Below are positions 1 to 7,963 of a stretch of DNA of 64,000 nucleotides, one piece after another (position 1 is the stretch's first letter; each line of letters opens with the position of its first letter). Under the pieces are notes generated by a model. That model saw nothing but the letters and a program-made list of their open reading frames with translations. It was not told the DNA's origin and did not search any database. The translations under genes and the position numbers were made by a program. This DNA comes from Cognatishimia sp. SS12. GTDB taxonomy: Bacteria; Pseudomonadota; Alphaproteobacteria; Rhodobacterales; Rhodobacteraceae. The stretch lies in contig NZ_JAQNCZ010000006.1 of the NCBI RefSeq assembly GCF_028369055.1, positions 186,001 through 250,000 on the forward strand, given 5' to 3'.

Positions 1-1
1 G

Positions 2-373
2 GATGAGGCCGTCGCGCTCCTGCAGCGCGAGATTGAAGCGATCAATTCCGGCGCCCTTTCCATGGTCAGTGACCTCTATGAAGAGAAGTCAGCGATTCTC
101 AAATGGCTGGAGCTTAAGATGCCTCTGGTTGAGCCATTTATGAGTACCGATCCCGCGATTACGCGCAAATTGCCGGAAAAATTGCAGGGGCTGAAAGACA
201 TCGTGGCCGAAAATAGTGCACTTTTGTCACGCATGGCGCAGGCGGCCGGATCGGTGGTGCGTGAGATCGAAAAAGCCACGCAGCGCCATAGTTTAAACGG
301 TCTTTATGGCAAATCGGGCCAAAAGCTAAATGACCCCAAGGTGGCAAAAATGACCATCGATCAGGAGTTTTAG
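2..373 (+). CDS. FlgN-like flagellar protein, 5' end cut by window edge
   Basis: The frame is open to the left edge of the window (it reads DEAVALLQREIEAINSGAL before the first visible Met at 62), so only the C-terminal 123 residues are present. The product is all-helical with heptad-like leucines and a C-terminal LNGLYGKSG stretch, resembling the end of FlgN-type chaperones for hook-associated proteins (helical body followed by a short conserved LYG-like tail). It lies directly upstream of flagellin in the same direction, which supports a flagellar role. The assignment rests on shape and neighbours. It could be another small cytoplasmic flagellar protein. Confidence 0.55.
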   Translation, partial: DEAVALLQREIEAINSGALSMVSDLYEEKSAILKWLELKMPLVEPFMSTDPAITRKLPEKLQGLKDIVAENSALLSRMAQAAGSVVREIEKATQRHSLNGLYGKSGQKLNDPKVAKMTIDQEF

Positions 374-387
374 CAACAGTTTCAAAA

Positions 388-401
388 GTTTCTTAAGAAA
401 C
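388..401. promoter_or_regulatory. 14-bp perfect palindrome upstream of flagellin
   Basis: GTTTCTTAAGAAAC is a perfect palindrome ending 2 nt before the candidate sigma-28 -35 element of fliC. It lies outside both flanking genes. An operator is possible. No regulator can be named from the sequence. Confidence 0.4.
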
Positions 402-402
402 G

Positions 403-430
403 TAAACCGGGCTTTAACCAGTGCCGTTAT
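403..430 (+). promoter_or_regulatory. Candidate sigma-28 (FliA) promoter of flagellin
   Basis: TAAA (403-406) and GCCGTTAT (423-430) are separated by 16 nt. The enterobacterial FliA consensus is TAAA-N15-GCCGATAA, so the -10 matches 7 of 8 positions and the spacer is one base longer. It lies 75 nt upstream of the flagellin start, leaving a 5' leader with a GAGGAGA ribosome binding site. Confidence 0.5.
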
Positions 431-504
431 ATTCTCGGTATTGGTGTAAAACCAAACTCAGTCAGAAGACTGTTCATAAACTCGAGAAATGAGGAGAGCA
501 TTAA

Positions 505-1356
505 ATGTCGTCCATTCTCACAAATAATTCCGCAATGGTTGCCCTTGCCACCCTGAACATGGTGAACAAGGGTCTGAACGAAACTCAAAACCGCGTGTCC
601 TCCGGTCTGCAGATCAGCTCCGGTAAAGACAACGCCGCTTACTTCGCGATCTCTGAGACGATGAAGGGCGACAGCGGCATGTTCCAGGCGATCAACGATG
701 GCCTGACCGCGACCAAAAACTCTGTATCGACCGCGCGCCTGGGCTCAGAAACCGTTAAGGATCTGGCGCAGCAGTTCACCGAGCGTGTCGCGTTTGCGCA
801 AGGCAACGGCATCGACCTGTCCGAAGTGCAGTCCGAACTGGACTCTCTGGTGACTCAGATCGGTTCCGCGATCAGCCAGGCAACATTCAATGGCGACGAT
901 CTGGTCTCCGCGGCCGCAACCGTAACCGTTGTATCCGGTGTGAGCCGTACAGGCGGTACATTTGCAGCCACCACCATGAGCTTCTCTTCGGTGGATCTGA
1001 CTGCGATCCAAACTGGTCTGTCGTCCATCGACCTGACCAACCTTGACACAGGCACCACCGACGCGCTGAACCCGAACTCTCTGACAGAAGCTTTGGAACT
1101 GGCAGAGACACAGCTGGGCAACGCAATCGCGGCGGCGACATCCCTGGGTGTTGCAGAGAAAACCCTCGAAGGTCAGCAGGACTTCCTGTCCGCTCTGACC
1201 GATACACTGGACAAAGGTGTATCCGCGATGGTTGACGCCGATATGGAAGAAGAAGCAGCCCGTCTGCAGGCCTATCAGGTTCAGCAACAGCTGGCGACAC
1301 AGTCGCTGTCGATCGCGAACCAGGCACCGCAGAACATCATGTCGCTCTTCCGTTAA
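505..1356 (+). CDS. fliC: Flagellin
   Basis: 283-residue filament protein. The N-terminal about 100 residues (with NRVSSGLQISSGKDNAAYFA) and the C-terminal about 80 residues (ending NIMSLFR) are the conserved D0/D1 coiled-coil regions of bacterial flagellin. The central D2/D3 part is very short, typical of small alphaproteobacterial flagellins. The ATG is preceded by GAGGAGAGC at good spacing. The gene stands alone between a sigma-28-like promoter and a strong terminator, consistent with high-level late-class expression. It is secreted through the FlhA/FlhB/FliQ/FliR export gate encoded just downstream. Confidence 0.95.
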   Translation: MSSILTNNSAMVALATLNMVNKGLNETQNRVSSGLQISSGKDNAAYFAISETMKGDSGMFQAINDGLTATKNSVSTARLGSETVKDLAQQFTERVAFAQGNGIDLSEVQSELDSLVTQIGSAISQATFNGDDLVSAAATVTVVSGVSRTGGTFAATTMSFSSVDLTAIQTGLSSIDLTNLDTGTTDALNPNSLTEALELAETQLGNAIAAATSLGVAEKTLEGQQDFLSALTDTLDKGVSAMVDADMEEEAARLQAYQVQQQLATQSLSIANQAPQNIMSLFR

Positions 1357-1438
1357 GGTTAAATGGTTAACGGGAAAGCTCCTTCAAAGGCTTTCCGTAA
1401 CGATCAGACAGAGTAAAGTCTCCTTTGCAGGAGCTCGG

Positions 1439-1470
1439 TCGGCCACCCCAGGGTGGCCGGCTTGTTTTTT
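1439..1470 (+). terminator. Rho-independent terminator of fliC
   Basis: The hairpin arms GGCCACC (1441-1447) and GGTGGCC (1452-1458) are extended by outer pairs at 1439-1440/1459-1460 and followed by CTTGTTTTTT. The T run overlaps the stop codon of the convergent fliI, so the two genes end against each other. Confidence 0.85.
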
Positions 1471-2830
1471 AGGGGGCAGCGCCCAGATCAATCGGCACGT
1501 CAATGCCGGCCTCTAGCAGCAGGCGAAACAGTTCTGCAAAGCTTTGATCAGATGACAGTTTTTCAGATTTACGCTGCGCCAAAAATACATCGGCGCCTTT
1601 GTGAAACTGTGCCGCCGCATCAATTTCCGGGTCGGTGCCTGGTTTATACGCGCCAACGCGGATCAGATCTTCCATATCGGCATAACGCGCCAGGGCTTTG
1701 CGCGCTTCGTGCATGATCTTGTATTCTTCGTCGCTGTGGCAGGCCGGCAGCATACGCGAGATCGAGCGCTGGATATTGATCGCAGGGTAGCGGTTTTTTT
1801 CGGCGATATTGCGATCCAGCACCAAATGCCCATCCACGATACCGCGGATGGCATCGGCAATGGGTTCGTTCATATCGTCGCCATCCACCAACACGGTATA
1901 AATGGCAGTGATATCGCCTTCGCCTTCGCAGCCGGGGCCAGCCCGTTCCAACAAATGCGGCAGTTCTGAAAAGACCGTGGGTGGATACCCTTTGGTGGTG
2001 GGCGGCTCGCCGCCGGACAGGCCGATTTCGCGTTGCGCCATGGCAAAGCGGGTGACGCTATCCAGCAGCAGCAGCACTTGCTTTCCGGCGCTGCGGAAAT
2101 GTTCGGCAACGGTGGTCGCGGTATAGGCGGCCTGCCGCCGCATCAGCGGCGCTTCGTCCCCGGTGGCGACCACAACAACCGATCGCGCCATGCCTTCGGG
2201 CCCCAGATCTTCTTGAATGAATTCCTGCACTTCGCGGCCCCGTTCCCCAACGAGGCCAATCACGATCACATCGGCATTGGTGTTGCGCGCCAGCATGGCC
2301 ATCAGTGTGGATTTGCCGACGCCGGAGCCCGCGAAAATGCCCATCCGTTGCCCTTGGCACAGGGGGGTGAAAACGTCGATGCATTTCACGGCGGTCTGCA
2401 GTTTGGGCCCAACGCGGCGGCGGCCAAAGGCGGGCGGTGGTTCGGCGCGGTCGCTGCGGCGGGTGCGCCCCTTTTTGAACCGCGGTGAGATGGTCATCGG
2501 GCGACCAAGCCCGTCAATCACCGTGCCGATCCAGCTGTCATCTGGGCGCAGCCCGACGTCATGCTGCACAAGTTCAACCGGATCGCCGATGGCAACGCCG
2601 TCCCAGGTGCCAAACGGCAAAAGCTGCAGCCCGTCATCGCGGGCTCCGATCACCTCGGCCAGCACCGGCTTTTTCGCGCCTTTGACCACGCAGCGCTGGC
2701 CGATCCCCGCCGCGTGCTGCAGCCCGGCCACCGTTAAAGACATGCCGGAAATCGCGCTGACGCGGCCGATGATCCGGGTGCTTTCCAACGAGGAAATCTT
2801 GCTTTTCAACTCCAAAAAAACCTTGGACAC
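1469..2830 (-). CDS. fliI: Flagellum-specific ATPase FliI
   Basis: Cytoplasmic ATPase of the flagellar type III export apparatus, related to the F1 beta subunit. Walker A (GSGVGKST, near residue 170) and a Walker B region (LLLLDSVTRFAMAQR) are present, followed by the C-terminal helical domain. I start it at a GTG at 2830 with AGAGGG 8 nt upstream. That gives 453 residues, close to the usual FliI length, and leaves a 68-bp divergent promoter region before flgB. An upstream ATG at 2878 would add 16 atypical residues and leave only 20 bp. It is transcribed away from the flgB operon and converges on fliC. Confidence 0.93.
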   Translation of the reverse strand: MSKVFLELKSKISSLESTRIIGRVSAISGMSLTVAGLQHAAGIGQRCVVKGAKKPVLAEVIGARDDGLQLLPFGTWDGVAIGDPVELVQHDVGLRPDDSWIGTVIDGLGRPMTISPRFKKGRTRRSDRAEPPPAFGRRRVGPKLQTAVKCIDVFTPLCQGQRMGIFAGSGVGKSTLMAMLARNTNADVIVIGLVGERGREVQEFIQEDLGPEGMARSVVVVATGDEAPLMRRQAAYTATTVAEHFRSAGKQVLLLLDSVTRFAMAQREIGLSGGEPPTTKGYPPTVFSELPHLLERAGPGCEGEGDITAIYTVLVDGDDMNEPIADAIRGIVDGHLVLDRNIAEKNRYPAINIQRSISRMLPACHSDEEYKIMHEARKALARYADMEDLIRVGAYKPGTDPEIDAAAQFHKGADVFLAQRKSEKLSSDQSFAELFRLLLEAGIDVPIDLGAAP

Positions 2831-2863
2831 AAGAATAAACCCTCTGTTAATCTTTGCTGTACT

Positions 2864-2872
2864 TGCTATAAT
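2864..2872 (+). promoter_or_regulatory. Candidate extended -10 promoter for the flgB operon
   Basis: TGCTATAAT is an exact extended -10 element in a 68-bp AT-rich gap between the divergent fliI and flgB. A start site about 7 nt downstream would give a leader of about 20 nt carrying the CAGGAGT ribosome binding site of flgB. No good -35 is visible, as is common for extended -10 promoters. Confidence 0.4.
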
Positions 2873-2898
2873 CAACAATAATTACGCAGGAGTCCATC

Positions 2899-3246
2899 AT
2901 GAATCTGGATGCCCAAAATCTGTTTGAACTTGCGTCGCGTCGCCTGAAGTGGCTGTCAGACCGCCAAAAGGTCGTGTCCGAGAACATCGCGAATGCAGAT
3001 ACGGCAGGCTATCGGGCGCGTGAGGTGGAAGGGTTTGAGGCCTATATGAGGGCCGCCGAGGGCCGGGAGGTTTCACCGGACGCCAATATCCTGCAGTCGT
3101 CACATACATGGGGCGAAGATCTCACCGGCAACAATGTTGTGCTCGAAGAGCAGATGCTTGAGGCAACCAGCACCGCAGGCCAATACCGGATTGCGGCCAA
3201 TCTCTATCGCAAGGCGCATGAAATGATCCGCGCGGTTTCGGGCTGA
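2899..3246 (+). CDS. flgB: Flagellar proximal rod protein FlgB
   Basis: 115 residues; first gene of the plus-strand basal-body/export operon. The N-terminal helix with DRQKVVSENIANADTAGYRA is the rod/hook signature (SxNxANxxTxGY-like) shared by FlgB, FlgC, FlgF and FlgG. The C-terminal part has the LEEQMLEA...Y..A..LYRK pattern of FlgB. It is shorter than the about 135 residues of enterobacterial FlgB. FlgB forms the base of the rod together with FlgC and FliE, the next two genes. The ATG follows GCAGGAGT. Confidence 0.92.
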   Translation: MNLDAQNLFELASRRLKWLSDRQKVVSENIANADTAGYRAREVEGFEAYMRAAEGREVSPDANILQSSHTWGEDLTGNNVVLEEQMLEATSTAGQYRIAANLYRKAHEMIRAVSG

Positions 3247-3262
3247 CAGCTAGGAGGCAGAT

Positions 3263-3673
3263 ATGGATTCCCTTTCAACCATCACCGCCATCGCATCCAG
3301 TGGCCTGCGCGCGCAGGGTGAACGCATGCGCGTGGTGTCTGAAAACGTCGCCAACGCCAATTCGACCTCTGATCAGCCGGGTGGTGATCCCTATCGCCGC
3401 AAAACGATTTCTTTTTCAGAGCTGATCGATAACGGTACCGGGATTTCGCAGGTTGAGGTGGCAGAAATCTCTCGCGACATGAGTGATTTTACCGTGCGCT
3501 ATGAGCCGGCGCACCCGGCGGCGGATGACAATGGCTATGTAAAACTGCCGAACGTGAACCCCCTGCTTGAAATGAGCAACATGCGCGAGGCTTCACGGTC
3601 TTATGAGGCGAATATGTCGATGCTCGAAAATGCACGTTCCATGCGTAACCGCTTGATTGATTTGATTGAATAG
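3263..3673 (+). CDS. flgC: Flagellar proximal rod protein FlgC
   Basis: 136 residues, the usual FlgC length. N-terminal rod signature SSGLRAQGERMRVVSENVAN and C-terminal VNPLLEMSNMREASRSYEAN, which forms the coiled-coil core of axial proteins. It starts 16 nt after flgB with AGGAGG upstream of its ATG. FlgC packs next to FlgB in the periplasmic rod and is exported by the flagellar type III system. Confidence 0.95.
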   Translation: MDSLSTITAIASSGLRAQGERMRVVSENVANANSTSDQPGGDPYRRKTISFSELIDNGTGISQVEVAEISRDMSDFTVRYEPAHPAADDNGYVKLPNVNPLLEMSNMREASRSYEANMSMLENARSMRNRLIDLIE

Positions 3674-3681
3674 GCCCCAAG

Positions 3682-3999
3682 ATGAGTGATTTTTCCTCCA
3701 TTCGTTCCAGCGCGGCCATTCAGGGGGCCTATGGCAAAGCGCAGACCCTCAAGGGGCCGTCCTCCCCGGATGCAGAGGCCAAGCAAAGCTTTGGTGATCT
3801 GCTGCGCGATGCTGCGGCGCAATCGGTGCAGAACGTCCGGCAGGGGGATGAGGTCGCCACGCAGGGGCTGATCGGACAAGCCGGCATTCAGCAGGTGGTC
3901 GAGGCCACAATGACGATGGAAAGCACAGTGCGCGTCTCGGTCGCGGTCCGCGATAAAATTGTCGAGGCATATCAGGAAATCATGCGCATGCCGATCTGA
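3682..3999 (+). CDS. fliE: Flagellar hook-basal body protein FliE
   Basis: 105 residues. Contains SFGDLLRDAA, DEVATQGLIG and a C-terminal RVSVAVRDKIVEAYQEIMRMPI, the conserved FliE end. FliE joins the MS ring to the FlgB rod base. It is 8 nt downstream of flgC and co-directional, the classical flgB-flgC-fliE order. Confidence 0.93.
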   Translation: MSDFSSIRSSAAIQGAYGKAQTLKGPSSPDAEAKQSFGDLLRDAAAQSVQNVRQGDEVATQGLIGQAGIQQVVEATMTMESTVRVSVAVRDKIVEAYQEIMRMPI

Positions 4000-4032
4000 G
4001 GATCGGGATGGCGCGCGAAGGGACATAGGGCA

Positions 4033-4302
4033 GTGGATACCGCAAGCGCATATGACATTTTGCGGATGACGATCGATACGATCCTACTGGCCTGCGCTCC
4101 GATTCTGGCGGTGGCGTTGCTGGTTGGTCTGATCATTTCGTTCATTCAGGCACTGACACAAATTCAGGAAATGACGCTGACATTTGTACCCAAGATCGTG
4201 GCGATCTTTGGCGCGCTGGCGCTGACGTTGCCCTTTATTTTCGGCACGCTGACGCGGCTGTCTGATCGGGTGTTTGACCTTATTGTCAGCGGGGGCGTCT
4301 GA
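4033..4302 (+). CDS. fliQ: Flagellar export gate protein FliQ
   Basis: 89 residues, two transmembrane helices (about 15-40 and 50-75), with the conserved LLVGLIISFIQALTQIQEMTLTFVPK segment split between helix 1 and the loop. The start is a GTG at 4033. FliQ is an integral-membrane part of the FliP-FliQ-FliR export channel. fliP is not in this window. The stop codon overlaps the next ATG (TGATG). Confidence 0.93.
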   Translation: MDTASAYDILRMTIDTILLACAPILAVALLVGLIISFIQALTQIQEMTLTFVPKIVAIFGALALTLPFIFGTLTRLSDRVFDLIVSGGV

Positions 4303-5093
4303 TGCGCCGCGCCCGGCGGGTTCTTGGCGCGGTTCTGCTTGGGGCTTTGGCCCTGGGTGGCGCGCCCTTTGCGGCGGCCGATCTGTTCTCGGGCTTTTAC
4401 ACCGCGCAGAGCCAGCCGAAGCGCCCGGCAGAGAAGCCAAGGATAGAGCCAAGCATATCTGGTATGTGCATCGCCGCTATCCTTGAAGCGCAGGCCAATC
4501 ATGCCATCCCGGACAACCTGCTGCTGAGCATTGGCATCCAAGAGGCCGGGCGCAGCGGGCCGCAGGGTCTGACAGTCTGGCCCTGGACGGTGAATGCCGC
4601 TGGCGAAGGGGCGTTTTTTCAGTCTCGGCAGGCGGCCCTTGATTGGGTGCGCGAAAAACAGGCGGCGGGGATCGACAGCATCGATGTGGGCTGCATGCAG
4701 ATCAACTTGCGTTGGCACGGCGCCGAGTTTGCCACGCAAGAAGCCGCGTTTGATCCGCATCTGAACGCAGATTACGCGGCGCGCTTCCTGCGTGCGCTCT
4801 TTGAAAAGACCGGCAGTTGGGACGAGGCCGCAGGCCGCTACCATTCGGCCACTGACGTGCATCAGCAGCGCTATCTCAGTTCACTGCAACGCAACACCGC
4901 AGTGGTTGCCAAACATTTTGACCGCCTGGCGGCCCTTGCGCATAGCGCCGCGCCGGTCGCTGTGGCGCAGACAGAACCTGCGGCGCCAACACCGGCGGTG
5001 TTCTGGGGCGGCGGCGGGCAGGGCAGCCAGTATTCGATCTATTCCAACACACCTTTGCAGGCGGTCTTACCCAAGTACCGCGAAATGTTCTGA
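4302..5093 (+). CDS. Flagellar lytic transglycosylase (SltF-like)
   Basis: 263 residues. An N-terminal signal peptide (RRVLGAVLLGALALGGAPFA) precedes an SLT-type lysozyme fold: SIGIQEAG with likely catalytic Glu81 and VGCMQINLRW near residues 129-138. The enzyme cleaves peptidoglycan glycan strands so the rod can pass through the wall. A separate exported SLT enzyme within a flagellar operon is characteristic of Rhodobacteraceae (SltF of Rhodobacter sphaeroides), where FlgJ lacks the muramidase domain. The C-terminal about 60 residues are Ala/Gly-rich with no recognised domain. It overlaps fliQ by 1 nt and lies 8 nt before flhA. Confidence 0.88.
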   Translation: MRRARRVLGAVLLGALALGGAPFAAADLFSGFYTAQSQPKRPAEKPRIEPSISGMCIAAILEAQANHAIPDNLLLSIGIQEAGRSGPQGLTVWPWTVNAAGEGAFFQSRQAALDWVREKQAAGIDSIDVGCMQINLRWHGAEFATQEAAFDPHLNADYAARFLRALFEKTGSWDEAAGRYHSATDVHQQRYLSSLQRNTAVVAKHFDRLAALAHSAAPVAVAQTEPAAPTPAVFWGGGGQGSQYSIYSNTPLQAVLPKYREMF

Positions 5094-5101
5094 GGCCCGG
5101 C

Positions 5102-7201
5102 ATGAGCGTAAGTGATACCAATAGCGCCAAAACCACGGGTCGGGATTTCACCCGGGTTCTTGCCAACCGCGATGTGATGTTCGCGCTTGGGGTTGTGATG
5201 ATCCTGGGCATGCTCTTTGTGCCCTTGCCGCCCATTCTGCTGGATTTCGGGCTGGCGACATCGCTGTCACTTGCGGTTCTGATCCTGATGGTGGCGCTGT
5301 GGATTCCCACACCGCTTGATTTCAATTCCTTCCCGACCATCCTGCTGGTTGTCACCATGCTGCGACTGGCGCTGAACGTCAGTTCGACCCGGCTGATCCT
5401 GTCCGAAGGGCACAATGGCACCGCCGCTGCGGGCAGTGTGATCGAAGGTTTCTCGCGCTTTATCGTGGGCGGCGATTTTGTGATCGGGATCGTGATCTTT
5501 TCGATCCTCGTGATCATCAACTTCATCGTGATCACCAAGGGCTCGACCCGGATCGCCGAGGTTGCGGCGCGCTTTAGCTTGGACGCGATGCCGGGCAAAC
5601 AGATGGCGATTGATGCGGACCTGGGCGCCGGCATGATCGACGAACACGAGGCGCGTGAGCGCCGCCGTATTCTGGAAGAAGAAAGCGCCTTTTTCGGCGC
5701 AATGGATGGTGCGTCAAAATTCGTGCGCGGCGATGCCGTTGCCGGGCTGATTATCACGCTGATCAATGTGGTTGGCGGCATTCTGATCGGGGTGACAAGC
5801 CGGGGCCTGTCGATTGGCCAAGCGGCGAGCAATTATACCGTGCTGACGATTGGCGATGGGCTTGTCACTCAGATTCCGGCGCTTGTGGTGTCGCTGGCGG
5901 CAGGTCTGCTTGTGACCAAGGGCGGCACCAAAGGGGCAACAAACGAAGCGGTTCTGAAACAGCTGGGGAATTTCCCGCGCGCGCTTTATATGGCGGCGGC
6001 CCTGTGTTTCGTGGTCGGCTTTCTGCCCGGGTTTCCGTTTTTGGTATTTGGCGCGTTGGCGGGCGGCATGGCTGTGCTGGGCTATTTCATGCAAGGGCAA
6101 TTGGCTGAACAGGCCAAGCTGAGCGCGGCGCAAGATGCCGCCGCAAAAACCGCGTCTGAGGCGCCGGAAGATCCGCTGAAAGAGATGTTGAAATTGGATG
6201 ATCTGCGCCTTGATCTGGGCAGTGCTTTGGTGCCGCTGATCAATTCGCCGGATGCGGCATTGCCGGGCAAAGTGAAAAGCCTGCGCAGCCTCTTTATCAA
6301 GGATTATGGCTATGTGATCCCGCCGGTGCGCATCAAGGATGATCCGTTGCTGCCGGCCATGAGCTATGCGATTTCGATCCATGGTGTGGAAACCGCGCGC
6401 GGCGAATTGCGGCCCGGCGCGATGATGGTGATCGAGCCAAGCGGCGCGGATGTTGAGATACCGGGCGAACGCACCCGCGAGCCGACCTTTGGGCTGAATG
6501 CGATCTGGGTGGACCAATCTCGCGCCTCTGAGGCCGAAGCCCGCGGCATGACGGTGGTCGACCCGGAAAGCGTCGTCACCACCCATCTGACTGAAATCAT
6601 CAAAGAACACATGCCAGAGCTGCTGACCTATGCCTCAACCCAGACGTTGGTGGAGGGGCAGAGCAAGGAATATCAAAAGCTGCTCAATGACATTTCCAAC
6701 AACGCGCCGATGGTCTTGACGCAGCATGTGTTGCAAGCGCTGCTTTCGGAACGTGTGTCGATCCGCAATCTGCCCAAGATCATCGAAGCCGTGGCCGAAG
6801 CGGCGGGCACCACAAAGAATGTGCAGATCATTGTCGAACATGTCCGCGCCCAGTTGAGCAAGCAGATTTGTCAGGCACTGGTGGATGCGCAGGGCTACGT
6901 GCCTGTAATCACGCTCAGCCAGTCCTGGGAAACCGAATTGATGAACGCGATTTCGCGAAACGGCGATGAGGTGAATTTCATCATGTCCCCACAGCGGGTT
7001 CAGGAATTTGTGCTGGCCGTGCGCAAAGAGGTGCAAAAGTTCGCCGAGGGCGATCAATGGCCTGCGATCCTGGTTGCGCCTGATAGCCGACCTTATGTGC
7101 GCTCGATCCTTGAACGGGTCAGCCCGATGACGCAGGTGATTTCTCACAATGAGGTGCATCGCAAAGCGTCGCTTAAGACCGTGGCGACGGTCGGCCCCTA
7201 A
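5102..7201 (+). CDS. flhA: Flagellar biosynthesis protein FlhA
   Basis: 699 residues, full length. Eight transmembrane helices lie in the N-terminal half with the FHIPEP-family segment (MLRLALNVSSTRLIL, DAMPGKQMAIDADLGAG, FFGAMDGASKFVRGDA). The C-terminal cytosolic domain docks export substrates and chaperones. FlhA is the central nonameric ring of the flagellar export gate. It lies 8 nt after the transglycosylase and 3 nt before fliR. Confidence 0.97.
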   Translation: MSVSDTNSAKTTGRDFTRVLANRDVMFALGVVMILGMLFVPLPPILLDFGLATSLSLAVLILMVALWIPTPLDFNSFPTILLVVTMLRLALNVSSTRLILSEGHNGTAAAGSVIEGFSRFIVGGDFVIGIVIFSILVIINFIVITKGSTRIAEVAARFSLDAMPGKQMAIDADLGAGMIDEHEARERRRILEEESAFFGAMDGASKFVRGDAVAGLIITLINVVGGILIGVTSRGLSIGQAASNYTVLTIGDGLVTQIPALVVSLAAGLLVTKGGTKGATNEAVLKQLGNFPRALYMAAALCFVVGFLPGFPFLVFGALAGGMAVLGYFMQGQLAEQAKLSAAQDAAAKTASEAPEDPLKEMLKLDDLRLDLGSALVPLINSPDAALPGKVKSLRSLFIKDYGYVIPPVRIKDDPLLPAMSYAISIHGVETARGELRPGAMMVIEPSGADVEIPGERTREPTFGLNAIWVDQSRASEAEARGMTVVDPESVVTTHLTEIIKEHMPELLTYASTQTLVEGQSKEYQKLLNDISNNAPMVLTQHVLQALLSERVSIRNLPKIIEAVAEAAGTTKNVQIIVEHVRAQLSKQICQALVDAQGYVPVITLSQSWETELMNAISRNGDEVNFIMSPQRVQEFVLAVRKEVQKFAEGDQWPAILVAPDSRPYVRSILERVSPMTQVISHNEVHRKASLKTVATVGP

Positions 7202-7204
7202 GCC

Positions 7205-7960
7205 ATGACGGTCGACAGCTATATCGCAACGCTGATTTTTGGCTACCTGCTGGTGGTGGCCCGGATCGGCAGCGCCATGCTGTTTCTGCCCGGCTTTGGC
7301 GAAACACAGATCCCGCTGCGCGCGCGGCTGTCGTTTGCCTTGGTTCTGTGCCTTGCGCTTTATCCGGTGGTGCCCGTGGCAGCCACGCCGCCAAGCACCC
7401 CTAGCGCGATGTTCGTGTTGCTCGCAGCGGAGGCCACTATCGGGCTTTGGATCGGCCTGGTGGCGCGCGTGTTGCTGTCGGCGATGCAGTTTGCCGGATA
7501 TCAGGTGGGGCAGGTCTCTGGTCTGGCCAATGCCTTTGGTCCGTCGCTTGGCTCGTTTGAGGGGGCCACTCTGATGGCTTCGCTTTTGATCATTGGCTCG
7601 GTTGCGCTGATCTTTGTGACGGACACGCATCACATCATTCTGCGCGGACTGATGGAAAGCTATGTGGTGTTCCCCCCGGGGGTGATTATGGCAGGCGATC
7701 TGGCGCAGCAAATGGTCAAGGCGGGCAGTCGCAGCCTTTACATTGGCACCTCGATTGCGGCACCCTTCTTTGTGATGGGGGTGATCCTCAATCTGGGCAT
7801 GGGTCTGGCCAACCGCATGATGCCGCAACTGCCGGTGTTTTTTGTGGCGGCGGCGATGTTGATCGGGGTTGGCCTGATCGTGTTATCGATCGCCATCCCG
7901 TCGATGATTGAACACTTTTTGACCGAATTCATCCGCTGGTTCAGCGCATTCAGGTTCTGA
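7205..7960 (+). CDS. fliR: Flagellar export gate protein FliR
   Basis: 251 residues, about six transmembrane helices, with family features such as ARIGSAMLFLPGFGE near the N-terminus and the central GYQVGQVSGLANAFGPSLGSFEGA. FliR completes the export channel with FliP and FliQ. It is tightly packed between flhA (3 nt) and flhB (3 nt), so the three are certainly co-transcribed. Confidence 0.96.
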   Translation: MTVDSYIATLIFGYLLVVARIGSAMLFLPGFGETQIPLRARLSFALVLCLALYPVVPVAATPPSTPSAMFVLLAAEATIGLWIGLVARVLLSAMQFAGYQVGQVSGLANAFGPSLGSFEGATLMASLLIIGSVALIFVTDTHHIILRGLMESYVVFPPGVIMAGDLAQQMVKAGSRSLYIGTSIAAPFFVMGVILNLGMGLANRMMPQLPVFFVAAAMLIGVGLIVLSIAIPSMIEHFLTEFIRWFSAFRF

Positions 7961-7963
7961 CAC

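Noticed and set aside
6635-7828. 397-codon frame antisense to flhA and fliR
   Set aside because: His/Gln/Arg-rich translation with no motif, crossing two certain genes.
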